Source: a virus
Length of the DNA stretch: 64,000 nucleotides
Reading direction: 5' to 3' (one strand)
Virus record (IMG/VR): IMGVR_UViG_3300005613_000025
Location: 27,723 to 91,722 of that record
A model generated the notes under the pieces. The model saw only the letters and a program-made list of their open reading frames with translations. It had not been told where the DNA came from and made no database searches. Within the stretch, counting starts at the first letter, position 1. Every line of letters begins with the position of its first letter. Positions 34,611 through 43,352 of the stretch are shown in pieces. The translations under genes were made by a program, and so were the position numbers.

Positions 34611-35012
34611 TCAAATTTCAGATAAAACTTGCCTATCATATTCTGATAGGCTTTCTATTCCATGTAAATTTATTTTATCCAATACTATATCAACCGTCAA
34701 ATTAGAATTTATATAATCTTGTTTTATGAGATCGAATTCAGTATCATCAAAGTCAATATTGTCAGTGATGACATCGAATGTTACATCGTTGAACTCAAAT
34801 TTGATCTCATTGTCAAAAAATACATTGATGAAGAAATCCAGATCGGTTTCGTTAATATACACATAAGATATTAAATGGTCAGTAGATACCCATTTATCCA
34901 ATGTGTCGCCTGGCATATTATGAAGTTTTTCTAAAATTGTAATAGGCAAATTATTTTCGATGAAAGAAATCCTTTTTTTGGTTTCAAATATGTCGAACCT
35001 ATAGAACCTCAT
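34611..35012 (-). CDS. Leader-tagged acidic protein
   Basis: 133 residues beginning MRFYRFDIFETKKR, a leader-tag variant. The body is Asp-rich, with alternating strands (INETDLDFFINVFFDNEIKF). Overlaps the stop of the CAP-domain gene by four bases. Function unknown. Confidence 0.7.
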   Translation of the reverse strand: MRFYRFDIFETKKRISFIENNLPITILEKLHNMPGDTLDKWVSTDHLISYVYINETDLDFFINVFFDNEIKFEFNDVTFDVITDNIDFDDTEFDLIKQDYINSNLTVDIVLDKINLHGIESLSEYDRQVLSEI

Positions 35013-35641
35013 CTTAATTGAGCGAAATTTTGCACGAACTTAATGTTTTGGCAATTATCAACCTGAACGACAGCGACAATATTCCATTTTTCATTGAAAA
35101 TGTTTTTTCTGTGACCTTTGTTATCATTGTTGCTATCAATTATGAATTGTAACATCGTATCGATAACTTCATCACTTGTGGAGATATTCTCACCCCATGA
35201 TAAATGATCGGTTTGTGAGTTATCGATGTGCTTGATCGAATCATTTTTTTCATTTTGTTTGAAGTTATGATTCTTCATTGTATTATACATCGTGGTGTCG
35301 AATTTGAGAGGAGATACTGGTGAAACGGTATCTAGAAAAGAAATGGTCTCATCAATATCTCGAATTATGTTTCGTTTTTCAAATTTTTCAGATTGTGATG
35401 TTTTAAAAGATACCATGATATTTTCTGATATCTTTTTCTTCAATTCATCGACCAAACTCATCGTATTGTTTTGGTTCTCATACTCAAGTTCTTTATTTTT
35501 AAGTGAGTCGAGCATTGGTATGAATGATCTAGGTGATGTTCTGATTTGATTTATAAGGTTCAACATTTTAACTTCTTCGATTGTCTGTGTGAAAGAAACA
35601 AATGGAAGTATGATCAAAAGAAGTGTCAGTGATTTTTTCAT
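35009..35641 (-). CDS. Exported CAP-domain protein
   Basis: 210 residues. MKKSLTLLLIILPFVSFTQT is a convincing signal peptide. The mature part follows the CAP/SCP fold: LNLINQIRTSPRSFIPMLDS, LKFDTTMYNTMKN, HLSWGENIST, then GHRKNIFNEKWNIVAVVQV. CAP proteins are secreted and often act on membranes or as proteases. An exported CAP protein is unusual for a phage. The start is uncoupled, but its 3' end overlaps a tagged gene by four bases. Confidence 0.8.
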   Translation of the reverse strand: MKKSLTLLLIILPFVSFTQTIEEVKMLNLINQIRTSPRSFIPMLDSLKNKELEYENQNNTMSLVDELKKKISENIMVSFKTSQSEKFEKRNIIRDIDETISFLDTVSPVSPLKFDTTMYNTMKNHNFKQNEKNDSIKHIDNSQTDHLSWGENISTSDEVIDTMLQFIIDSNNDNKGHRKNIFNEKWNIVAVVQVDNCQNIKFVQNFAQLR

Positions 35642-35683
35642 ACTTTAAATATATGAAATATTTTTAACATATCCAAAAAGATG

Positions 35684-36802
35684 TCATCTGCGTTTAACTC
35701 GTTTTTTCTTGAAATCTTCACAACCACCAGCCTTGCATGTCGAAAAAATTGTCGTTACAGGATTATTATTTATTGAATTTTTGCTCTTTTTCGTTTTTTT
35801 GGATTTTTTCTTTTTACCATATACTTTTGTCATCATCAGGTCATATAATATAACGGAGCTTTTATCATTATCAATATCAAACACTGGATCCTTTGCCTCT
35901 ATATCTTCATCAAAATCCGTGAAATATATTTTGATATTTACATATCTGGCTTCAGGATCTTGCTCTTGTGATGAACCTAATTCACCTTTACCCTGTTCAT
36001 ATAATATGTTTTGGTCAATCATTGGCAATCCTTTCTCTGGAACACCTTTTCCCTTTAAAAATTCTACTATTTCAGATCTTACTTTGTTATTTCTTACAGT
36101 CGATAATCCTTTATTATCACCAGAAACTCCTAAATTCATTAACTTTTTTGATAAATTTTCAGAAACTCTTTGTTTATCTGTTGATGATTCTATTTCAATT
36201 TTCAATATGGTACCACCAGATGAATTTAACAATTCTAAAGTCCTGTGTATATTTTCCTTGAATTTTTCTGTAATATCAAATGAACCGATCTCGAAAGCTT
36301 CTTTTGATTTTACATCTATGTCCAATGAATCAAACGCAATTTGAATATCTTTTTCCAATTTTTTTTCTTTATATAAGTTATCAATATCTTTATTCAAGGT
36401 ATCTATATCTATCGATGAAATGGCCCAACCATTTCTCAATTTTTCTCTGATCTCGTTCAGATCAGAAACTTTTTGAGTTCTGAATCTTTCTCCTTTTTTG
36501 AAATTATCAAGTCTTAATATGACCTCATCTGCATTTTTTTCAATTTTTTTAGCAGCATCTTCCATACCATGTTTCTCCAATTCAGATATAATTGATTTTT
36601 TCTTTTGCTCATCTTTTAAAATGTTTTCAATTTGAGCAGCATTATCTCTTAATTTTTCTTTGTTCTGTGCAATACTATAATCGGAAAGAACACCGGTCAG
36701 AAGTCCAATGCTCAAAAGTATCTCTTTCAAGCCTTCATTCAATGATTCGGACTTTGTTATTTTTGATTCGATAATGAACTGATTATATCTCTTAACTCTC
36801 AT
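35684..36802 (-). CDS. Large leader-tagged protein
   Basis: 372 residues from ATG 36802 (MRVKRYNQFIIESKITK), a leader tag; an ATG two codons earlier is possible. A hydrophobic stretch follows (LKEILLSIGLLTGVLSDYSI). The last third has LSTVRNNKVRSEIVEFLKGK and EARYVNIKIYF, faintly reminiscent of OmpA-type peptidoglycan-binding domains, and a Lys-rich end. A long open frame on the opposite strand is a shadow. Confidence 0.78.
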   Translation of the reverse strand: MRVKRYNQFIIESKITKSESLNEGLKEILLSIGLLTGVLSDYSIAQNKEKLRDNAAQIENILKDEQKKKSIISELEKHGMEDAAKKIEKNADEVILRLDNFKKGERFRTQKVSDLNEIREKLRNGWAISSIDIDTLNKDIDNLYKEKKLEKDIQIAFDSLDIDVKSKEAFEIGSFDITEKFKENIHRTLELLNSSGGTILKIEIESSTDKQRVSENLSKKLMNLGVSGDNKGLSTVRNNKVRSEIVEFLKGKGVPEKGLPMIDQNILYEQGKGELGSSQEQDPEARYVNIKIYFTDFDEDIEAKDPVFDIDNDKSSVILYDLMMTKVYGKKKKSKKTKKSKNSINNNPVTTIFSTCKAGGCEDFKKKRVKRR

Positions 36803-36805
36803 AAA

Positions 36806-36819
36806 CATATATATTAAAT
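36806..36819 (-). promoter_or_regulatory. Late-type promoter box
   Basis: Minus-strand ATTTAATATATATG directly before the tagged gene starting at 36802. Confidence 0.5.
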
Positions 36820-36844
36820 TTCAGATCACTTAATTTTTTTTTAT

Positions 36845-36852
36845 TATATTTG
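36845..36852 (+). promoter_or_regulatory. Host-type promoter -7 box
   Basis: TATATTTG five bases before the ATG at 36857, opening the operon that ends in CRISPR-like array 2. Confidence 0.45.
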
Positions 36853-36856
36853 TTTT

Positions 36857-37342
36857 ATGAAAATGACATCAAAACAACTATTGGATAGACACGATGAGAT
36901 AAAGGACCGTATCTCAAAAAAGTATGGATTTTTTCTTTATTTTCTTTTACAGAACATTTTCAACATCTCGAAACTTGAAGAACTTGTCGAGTCAAAAGGA
37001 TTCAGTGTGAAAAGAAAAAAAGTTGGATATGATATATTATCTGAAATATATGATGGTGAGAAACATATCGGTCTTATACAATCAACTGCCGGTTGGCCAA
37101 CCATTGAACTTTTAAAGTTCAAAGGAAACAAAAAAATTGCAAGATCACTTGCCGAGTCTGATATTATCATAGAACCGGTTGAAGGATATCATAGGATCCT
37201 TGATTGGCACGATGTGTGTGGTAAATTACATATATTGGCCGGTGGTCAGATAATACTGAATTCTCTGCCCCATGAACTTAAAGATCAACATGTTTCAAAA
37301 TTCATAAATGATAATAATTTAACATCTTTAATAGGGAAATGA
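36857..37342 (+). CDS. Phage protein of unknown function
   Basis: 161 residues, mixed alpha/beta, no recognised family. Starts MKMTSKQLLDRHDEIK. It overlaps the array-linked gene after it by four bases; the copy-1 module has a HAD gene in this position instead, so the partner gene is not conserved. Confidence 0.72.
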   Translation: MKMTSKQLLDRHDEIKDRISKKYGFFLYFLLQNIFNISKLEELVESKGFSVKRKKVGYDILSEIYDGEKHIGLIQSTAGWPTIELLKFKGNKKIARSLAESDIIIEPVEGYHRILDWHDVCGKLHILAGGQIILNSLPHELKDQHVSKFINDNNLTSLIGK

Positions 37343-37725
37343 AACAACAACTCAGAAAACTAAAGCTTTATGAATTGGGTATTGCTGAATGGCCTTATGC
37401 GACCTCCTATGAAGAGATGAAAGAAGTGGTCGAGCGTAACTTGGAAGGATGTGTTATCAAGACATCCGATGAGTATCCAGGTTCTTATTTTTTCACGCAA
37501 GGAAAAAAGGTTATCATGGAACAAAATCAAAAAAATGATGTTCTATGGGTGAGGTATGATGGGTTTTGGTCCATTTTTTCAAACGACTTTTCCTTGGAAA
37601 GGACTGACATTCAAGCAATTATAAAGTTCCTGGTGGAACAACACCTCAAATCAAAGATAGGAACACCGGCTAGCACCTTCACTCATTTCAGTAAGCGGTG
37701 GAACAACACCTCAAATCAAAGATAG
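37339..37725 (+). CDS. Array-linked protein, copy 2
   Basis: 128 residues, paralogue of the protein at 28053 over residues 1-110 (LRKLKLYELGIAEWPYATSY, SIFSNDFSLERTDIQAIIKF). The frame enters the first repeat of array 2 as VEQHLKSKIGTP, but spacer 1 here is 29 bases, so the next repeat is read out of frame and the protein stops inside it. This loss of frame argues that the repeats are DNA or RNA elements rather than protein repeats. Family unknown. Confidence 0.75.
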   Translation: MKQQLRKLKLYELGIAEWPYATSYEEMKEVVERNLEGCVIKTSDEYPGSYFFTQGKKVIMEQNQKNDVLWVRYDGFWSIFSNDFSLERTDIQAIIKFLVEQHLKSKIGTPASTFTHFSKRWNNTSNQR

Positions 37726-37864
37726 GAACACCCCGCATTCATCTCGTTGGCGAAGTAGTTGTGGTGGAACAACACCTCAAATCAAAGATAGGAACACCAT
37801 GGCTTAGGTCACAAAGAGTTAACGGGCAGGTGGAACAACATCTCAGATAAAGGTAATATAAGGA
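37632..37864 (+). CRISPR. CRISPR-like array 2: four repeats, three spacers
   Basis: Repeats of 36 bases (start GGTGGAACAACACCTC, end GATAGGAACACC) at 37632-37667, 37697-37732 and 37763-37798 are identical; the fourth from 37829 keeps only about the first 17 bases and then degenerates. Spacers are 29, 30 and 30 bases, unrelated to each other and to array 1, and near 50% G+C against about one third for the window. The repeat differs from array 1 at only two positions, so both arrays could be served by one processing system. Starts within the gene at 37339. Confidence 0.8.
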
Positions 37865-37867
37865 TTC

Positions 37868-38227
37868 TTATCCTCTCGGAATCTTCATATCAGATACAAT
37901 ATCAACTTTGAAAGCAAATCCACTATCGTCCTGTGAATAACTTGTGTTTGAATCATAATCACCACCGAATGTTGCAGGTCTTGGTGCATTCATTTTTCTG
38001 ATCTTTTCCTGTCTTTCTCTTTCAATTCGTTGATCTTCCAACCTACAAAGTTCCGCGTATGACATATCACCTTTCGGATCATTCGGTGCATGTTGTGTCT
38101 GTGTGTATGTATCTGATTGTGGTTTATAACCATACTTCCTTAATAGTTGTTCTTTCTCCCACTCCTGTATATCAGCAGGTCTTACTTCATCAGTTTGTTG
38201 GTCAATAATTCTAACTTGCGCTCTCAT
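37868..38227 (-). CDS. Probable structural protein
   Basis: 119 residues beginning MRAQVRIIDQQTDEVRPADI; Gln-, Arg- and Asp-rich, partly disordered, no leader tag. A late-type box directly precedes it, which suggests a virion or assembly role. Ends just after CRISPR-like array 2. Confidence 0.7.
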   Translation of the reverse strand: MRAQVRIIDQQTDEVRPADIQEWEKEQLLRKYGYKPQSDTYTQTQHAPNDPKGDMSYAELCRLEDQRIERERQEKIRKMNAPRPATFGGDYDSNTSYSQDDSGFAFKVDIVSDMKIPRG

Positions 38228-38232
38228 AATAT

Positions 38233-38245
38233 GTATATATTAAAA
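38233..38245 (-). promoter_or_regulatory. Late-type promoter box
   Basis: Minus-strand TTTTAATATATAC before the gene starting at 38227. Confidence 0.5.
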
Positions 38246-38258
38246 ACCAGAATCGAAA

Positions 38259-38272
38259 TTTAATATATACAC
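38259..38272 (+). promoter_or_regulatory. Late-type promoter box
   Basis: TTTAATATATACAC directly before the ATG at 38276; divergent to the box at 38233. Confidence 0.5.
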
Positions 38273-38275
38273 ATT

Positions 38276-39553
38276 ATGGAAAAGAAATTGTTACCATACC
38301 TGGTTGTCATATCAGGTCTTTCAGTTACATTATCAGCAGCGTTCTATTCGATAACAGGTCTTGGTAAAATGTTTGCCGGTGCTTCGATGCAAGTAATGAT
38401 AATGGTCGGATCTCTTGAAATTGCAAAACTGGTACTTGCCTCATTGATATATCAATATTGGAAAGATATTTCCAATTGGTTGAGATTCTATTATATTATT
38501 GCTGTTTTCGTTCTGATGGCAATCACATCAGGAGGTATTTATGGATACTTATCTGCAGCTTATTCAGAAACAAAGAATAAAATGACAAACATTGATAAAC
38601 GAATTGAAGTTCTTGATACTAAAAGAAGCATGTTCTCAGAGAAATTGGCATCATATCAGGTAGAAAAAGATATGAATAACGAACGGATAAACCAACTCAC
38701 AGAAGGTCTTTCAAATAACAAGATACAATACAAGGACCGTGAAACTGGACAGATAATAACAACAACATCATCATCTAACAGAAAGGCATTTGAAAAGCAA
38801 CTTGAGTCTGCACAACAAAGAAGGGATGTAATAAATGAGAATATCACCGCAATGACAGATTCGATATCAAATATAGATATCAAAAAGCTTGAGATCGAGA
38901 CGAATTCAGATATAGCATCTGAGATAGGTCCGTTGAAGTACATAGCCGAACTTACGGGTAGGACAATTGATCAGGTTGTCAATTGGTTCATACTTGCATT
39001 GATGTTTGTTTTCGACCCATTGGCAGTTTCACTTATAATAGGAGCAAATATGATATTTTCAAAGATATCAAGTGAAAAGGAAAAAGAGAAGATCGCTGAG
39101 AACATTGATGAGAAAATTGCAGAATTCAAGAAAAAGGAAGATGAGTTCAAAGAGTTTGAGAAGAATTACAGTGATAAGTTGAATGATATCGAGAACCGTG
39201 AAAAAGAGATTGAAAAGATCAAGCAGGAAATTGAATCCAAGAAATCACAACTTGATGAATCAAATACTGAAATGTCCGAGTCGATAAAAAATGAAAGAAG
39301 ACGGCTGCAGAACATTGAGTACGATCTCACAGAGGAAAGAGCAAAGTTCAAAGAAGAAAGGGACAAATACAAACATATTGTAGAAAATCTCGAGAGTGAA
39401 AAACAGAAAATAGAAGAAGAAAAAAAGAAACTTGAATTTCAAAAACAAGATCTGAAAAGACTTGATGATGAGATCAAAAAGTGGGAATCAACACATTGGA
39501 AAATGAGAAGAGGTAAATATCCAGAATCTGCCATTGTGAATGAAAAGAAATGA
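38276..39553 (+). CDS. Membrane and coiled-coil protein of T4-like phages
   Basis: 425 residues. Three hydrophobic segments in the first 95 residues (LPYLVVISGLSVTLSAAFYS, MQVMIMVGSLEIAKLVLASL, YYIIAVFVLMAITSGGIYGY), a fourth after GPLKYIAELTGRTIDQVVNW (LALMFVFDPLAVSLIIGAN), and a long Glu/Lys coiled coil from residue 260. The pattern recurs in hypothetical proteins of T4-like marine phages. Possibly a membrane-anchored assembly or lysis-timing factor; function not established. Confidence 0.8.
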   Translation: MEKKLLPYLVVISGLSVTLSAAFYSITGLGKMFAGASMQVMIMVGSLEIAKLVLASLIYQYWKDISNWLRFYYIIAVFVLMAITSGGIYGYLSAAYSETKNKMTNIDKRIEVLDTKRSMFSEKLASYQVEKDMNNERINQLTEGLSNNKIQYKDRETGQIITTTSSSNRKAFEKQLESAQQRRDVINENITAMTDSISNIDIKKLEIETNSDIASEIGPLKYIAELTGRTIDQVVNWFILALMFVFDPLAVSLIIGANMIFSKISSEKEKEKIAENIDEKIAEFKKKEDEFKEFEKNYSDKLNDIENREKEIEKIKQEIESKKSQLDESNTEMSESIKNERRRLQNIEYDLTEERAKFKEERDKYKHIVENLESEKQKIEEEKKKLEFQKQDLKRLDDEIKKWESTHWKMRRGKYPESAIVNEKK

Positions 39554-40324
39554 TCAAGAATCAACAGAAGCTCCTTTTGACATATAATCTTCATAATCGA
39601 ACATTACATGCTTGACCATATTCTTATCAATTCTTCCTTTATTGGTCTGTTTATTAAAATATGCAACTACATGCATCTCATCATATTGTGGCATGAAAAT
39701 GGTCATGTATATGTGTGTGATATCTGGATCATCAGCCTCTGGACTTACTTCGAGATATTTATTGAAGAATTCTTTATCCATTCCTTTTTCGATATAAAAC
39801 TCTCTCAATTCTTCTATGAATTTTTTCAATTCGGTCGGATTATTTGAAAATTCCTGATAAAATTTAGCAACATCAGGATTGTTATGTTTTCTTTTTATGT
39901 GAAGTAACAACTTTAAAACGCCAGACTTACCATATTTGACCTGTGTTCCAGGATATCTACTGAGTTCAACATTTTGGAATTCATAATCAGTACCATCAAG
40001 GAATATTTTCAATCGATCATCAAAAAGTTGAATGTCAGAATTTATTTCCGATATGAATTTTTTCAGTTCATCGAATGAAAAATTCTCTTTATAATCATAG
40101 GTCTTTGAGAAAAAAATCTTTGAATGAACATATTCCCCGTCAATATAATTCCAATTTGTAGATATCGAGAAAAGTTCATCTATGAGTTCATCAAAATAAT
40201 CTTCAATGAGTTCTTTTTTTATAGCCTCCTTTTTGACCAGATCTTGATACTCTTGGGTATCTTCAAATCTGGCAGCGTATTGCCATTTTTTATTCTCAGT
40301 GATGAATCTTATATAACTTTTCAT
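39554..40324 (-). CDS. Leader-tagged protein
   Basis: 256 residues beginning MKSYIRFITENKKWQYAARF, a leader tag. The body is helical with a beta-rich end (ITHIYMTIFMPQYDEMHVVAYF). Its stop abuts that of the upstream membrane protein. A late-type box lies five bases before the start. Function unknown. Confidence 0.75.
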   Translation of the reverse strand: MKSYIRFITENKKWQYAARFEDTQEYQDLVKKEAIKKELIEDYFDELIDELFSISTNWNYIDGEYVHSKIFFSKTYDYKENFSFDELKKFISEINSDIQLFDDRLKIFLDGTDYEFQNVELSRYPGTQVKYGKSGVLKLLLHIKRKHNNPDVAKFYQEFSNNPTELKKFIEELREFYIEKGMDKEFFNKYLEVSPEADDPDITHIYMTIFMPQYDEMHVVAYFNKQTNKGRIDKNMVKHVMFDYEDYMSKGASVDS

Positions 40325-40328
40325 ATAT

Positions 40329-40341
40329 GTATATATTAATT
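40329..40341 (-). promoter_or_regulatory. Late-type promoter box
   Basis: Minus-strand AATTAATATATAC upstream of the tagged gene starting at 40324. Confidence 0.45.
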
Positions 40342-41121
40342 CTAAACAAAGATTTTTTTCAGATCGATCTTGGATGTTATTTCGATCACAGATTCATCTT
40401 TTTTCAAAGAATATTCACTCATATGTTTGAATATCGATATTATATCTTTGATACGATTCTTTTCGTCCTTACTGATGTCATTGGTGAAAACTTCTAAGAG
40501 ATTGTCTATTTCTGAATAGGAGAGTTTATTCTTATGTCCAAGAAAATAAACGAAATCATAGTTCATTGACTCGTATTTTTTTACCATGTTCTGATCTGAC
40601 ATACTCAGTAGAAATTCTGTGAGTGAGTTCTCAGCACCTATTGATGGCACAGAATACCGAAATCCATCTATTATGAATTCTTTTGTTGTTTCATTATAAT
40701 ATTTCATAATGTTATTGTCCAATGGCATGTAATTGAAATTTTCAGGACCGAATTCAACTTCACATCGTTGCCCATATTCATCTTTATACTCGATCATTAT
40801 TGGTCTTTTATTCGTGAATTTTGCAATTTCCAAGAAAATAAAAACAATATCAGCACTTTTAATGTCATCAAATGTGTAACCGTCACTCAATATGGCGCAT
40901 TTTTCAACAACCCTTTTCAATTTTTCGATGACCATTGATACTGAATCCAATGTAAAATCATATTCGTATTCAATGATATCTTCCATATCGGCCTTTCTTA
41001 TTGATATCTCAAAATCGTCTTTGTAAAAAACTCCTCTGGTCGGGAGATTTCGAGTGTTTATCACTTTTCTTTTATTTATTACCTGTAATAGTATATTTGA
41101 GAGATTCATAAAGTAATTCAT
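40342..41121 (-). CDS. T4 gp26-like baseplate protein, copy 1
   Basis: 259 residues. INTRNLPTRGVFYKDDFEIS then IRKADMEDIIEYE resembles the N-terminal motif of T4 gp26-type baseplate hub proteins ('LP..G.FY...', membrane-proximal hub assembly). A second member is at 51354. The start overlaps the end of the upstream tagged gene by about 50 bases; a later ATG four codons in would reduce this a little. Baseplate role inferred by family resemblance. Confidence 0.7.
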   Translation of the reverse strand: MNYFMNLSNILLQVINKRKVINTRNLPTRGVFYKDDFEISIRKADMEDIIEYEYDFTLDSVSMVIEKLKRVVEKCAILSDGYTFDDIKSADIVFIFLEIAKFTNKRPIMIEYKDEYGQRCEVEFGPENFNYMPLDNNIMKYYNETTKEFIIDGFRYSVPSIGAENSLTEFLLSMSDQNMVKKYESMNYDFVYFLGHKNKLSYSEIDNLLEVFTNDISKDEKNRIKDIISIFKHMSEYSLKKDESVIEITSKIDLKKIFV

Positions 41122-41833
41122 TGTTTTTTATCGTATCATATATCTTATCATATATATCTTTAACATCATCATTCATGTCACATTTTACTGAAACACGACC
41201 ATCATTGAAACTTATATCAATATCAATTGTACCATCTGAGAACATGTGCAGTTCATTTGGAAACGACCATTCCAGTGATGCAATATCAACATGCTCATAC
41301 TCTATATTACTTATCAATTTGGTGAATTCAAGATCAGTCATTCGGTAACGACTCACGACATCATTTACAATTTGAATTTTATCACTGAATATATCATTCA
41401 TTATTTTTTCAGTATGGTCCATTATGACCTCGAATATCGAATCTAGCAATCTGAGCTTTAAAAATGTATCCTCATCTGTTATCATTATGTACTGGTCATT
41501 TGATAGTTGTTGCATGAACTCTGCAACTTTATAAACACCATCAGCTTGTTTATCTATTATTATCTGAATGTCATCCAGGTCACTTTGGTTCAGAAATTCA
41601 GTTTTTTCATAATCACGGTGATCCATTTTGAAAATGATACCATTCGGTGATTTACCATCCTCATATTGTGTGTAAATGTCCCAATATAGATTCACCTTTT
41701 CTGTTTCGGGAATTGCAAAATCCAACCTCACTGAGAGAAAGTCTTCAACTATTTCACTTAATTGATCCAAGTAATTGAACATCGACTCGGAAATAAACTC
41801 TGAATATTTTAATAATTTCTTGTTAGGGGCCAT
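41072..41833 (-). CDS. Leader-tagged protein
   Basis: 253 residues. MAPNKKLLKYSEFISESMF carries the leader tag a few residues in; the other tagged proteins start nearer to it, so the N-terminal MAPN may be an extension. Alternating helices and strands, no recognised domain. Divergent from the methyltransferase at 41855 with TATATATAAAA between them. Confidence 0.72.
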   Translation of the reverse strand: MAPNKKLLKYSEFISESMFNYLDQLSEIVEDFLSVRLDFAIPETEKVNLYWDIYTQYEDGKSPNGIIFKMDHRDYEKTEFLNQSDLDDIQIIIDKQADGVYKVAEFMQQLSNDQYIMITDEDTFLKLRLLDSIFEVIMDHTEKIMNDIFSDKIQIVNDVVSRYRMTDLEFTKLISNIEYEHVDIASLEWSFPNELHMFSDGTIDIDISFNDGRVSVKCDMNDDVKDIYDKIYDTIKNNELLYESLKYTITGNK

Positions 41834-41854
41834 TATAACGGTATATATAAAAAT

Positions 41855-42580
41855 ATGAACGGTGAAATTATTCTTGGTGACGCATTTGATGTTATAAAAA
41901 ACATTGAAAATAGATCAGTTGACCTCATACTCACAGACCCACCATATAATATTTCAAAGCAATCATGTTTTAATAAGAGTGATTATCATTTCAAGTTCAG
42001 TCAGATGAGCCACGATTTTGGTGAATGGGATCATAACGAGATAGATATTTATGCATTGTTCAAAGAATTTTACAGAGTGCTGAGAAAGGGAGGTACAGTA
42101 ATAATGTTCTATGATATTTGGAAAGCAGATCTTGTCAAGGCGGCGGCAGAAAAGGCAAATTTCAAACAGCCAAGAATAGGTCAATGGTTGAAGAACAATC
42201 CAGTGCCAATAAATTCAAAGAGAAATTATCTGTCGAATGCGTCTGAATATTTTTTCATGTTCGTAAAATCTGGAAAACCAACCTTCAAATCTGAATATGA
42301 TAATGCCATATACCGACATGCTCTGTGTCACGGACATGAGAGAACGAAACATACTACACAGAAGCCACTTAATCTGTTCAAAGAACTCATTGAAAAACAC
42401 AGCAATGTCGATGATCTTGTACTTGACACTTTCTCAGGATCCGGTACAACGGCAGTTGCCTGTGAACATCTCAATAGAAGATACATATGTGTTGAGAAAA
42501 ATAAGGAATATTTTGATATTTCAAATACAAGATTAAACAATATGATCACTGATACATATAAAGAAAAAAATAACAATTAG
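41855..42580 (+). CDS. DNA adenine methyltransferase, DPPY type
   Basis: 241 residues. LILTDPPYNIS near residue 30 is catalytic motif IV of an N6-adenine enzyme and LVLDTFSGSGTTAVACEHLN near residue 190 the AdoMet-binding motif I, beta-class order. LRKGGTVIMFYDIW lies between. Likely protects phage DNA or marks replication; no cognate nuclease seen. Little similarity to the enzyme at 30757 beyond motifs. Confidence 0.92.
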   Translation: MNGEIILGDAFDVIKNIENRSVDLILTDPPYNISKQSCFNKSDYHFKFSQMSHDFGEWDHNEIDIYALFKEFYRVLRKGGTVIMFYDIWKADLVKAAAEKANFKQPRIGQWLKNNPVPINSKRNYLSNASEYFFMFVKSGKPTFKSEYDNAIYRHALCHGHERTKHTTQKPLNLFKELIEKHSNVDDLVLDTFSGSGTTAVACEHLNRRYICVEKNKEYFDISNTRLNNMITDTYKEKNNN

Positions 42581-42582
42581 AT

Positions 42583-42993
42583 ATGTCATTCAAAGTAAAA
42601 AATTCACAATTATCGAATGAGGCACTTGGTGTTCTCAATTCATTGATCGAAATGAATATCAATGCAACTTCTGCTTTCAAGCTTGCAAGGATAGTAAAGC
42701 ACCTTTCATCCATTGTTGAGGATAAGATCAACGCTGAAAAAAGAATATACCAAAAGTATGTTGAGCGTGATGAATCGGGAAATCCAATCGTACCAAAGGA
42801 CAATGATGGTAATCCAATTGAAGGATCAGTCGCTATCAGTGACATGAATGCCTTTTCAAATGAGATGAACCAGCTTTTGGCAATTGAGAGTGAGGTTCCG
42901 TTTGAAAAGATAAATTTTCAGGATCTCGATCTGAAAACAGCAAAGGTTAAGGATATGTTGAAAATAGAATTTCTTTTTTCAGACCTTTCTTAA
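42583..42993 (+). CDS. Conserved phage protein, probable structural or assembly role
   Basis: 136 residues, beginning MSFKVKNSQLSNEALGVLNS and ending in QDLDLKTAKVKDMLKIEFLF. The ending resembles short conserved phage proteins of unknown role, sometimes placed among tail assembly genes. Separated by two bases from the methyltransferase; followed by a strong terminator. Confidence 0.75.
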   Translation: MSFKVKNSQLSNEALGVLNSLIEMNINATSAFKLARIVKHLSSIVEDKINAEKRIYQKYVERDESGNPIVPKDNDGNPIEGSVAISDMNAFSNEMNQLLAIESEVPFEKINFQDLDLKTAKVKDMLKIEFLFSDLS

Positions 42994-43305
42994 TATCAAC
43001 ATGTTATTTGTTCTTATGACCTGCCAACCGGCAGGTTTTTTTCTTTCAAATATATCATAACAGATATTCATCCATTTTCTTGCATCATAGAATTCTGTGT
43101 TGGTTGCATAAGCGGTCATTATCTGTGTGATATTACTATTTCGATTAAGAAATCGGTCAACTTTTTTTTGAAAAATATTGAAAAGTGAGAAAAGATTTAT
43201 CTTATTTTTCGAATTATCCAATCGGATTATCTCCAAACAGATAGTGGTTTTATTGATTTCTTTGATATCAAGTGAAAAATTAACATTATCGATATTTTCT
43301 ATCAT
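42979..43305 (-). CDS. Phage protein of unknown function
   Basis: 108 residues on the minus strand with a basic, strand-rich C-terminus (PAGWQVIRTNNMLILRKV). Converges on the gene ending at 42993 with a 15-base overlap. The strand opposite its 3' part carries the terminator of that gene. No family assigned. Confidence 0.65.
   Translation of the reverse strand: MIENIDNVNFSLDIKEINKTTICLEIIRLDNSKNKINLFSLFNIFQKKVDRFLNRNSNITQIMTAYATNTEFYDARKWMNICYDIFERKKPAGWQVIRTNNMLILRKV
43019..43042 (+). terminator. Rho-independent terminator
   Basis: ACCTGCC / GGCAGGT stem with a four-base loop and seven T. It lies within the coding region of the minus-strand gene 42979-43305, so one stretch of DNA serves both. 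Confidence 0.85.
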
Positions 43306-43352
43306 CTTAAAGGATCAATTTTTTTATATATAAGAAAACTTAATATCCGATA

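Noticed and set aside
35709-36344. 211-codon plus-strand ORF
   Set aside because: Antisense to a tagged gene (35684-36802) with its own promoter and tag; composition (Phe/Ser-rich) is that of a reverse-complement shadow.
41963-42184. Minus-strand ORFs opposite the methyltransferase
   Set aside because: Shadow frames with no start context or conservation clue.
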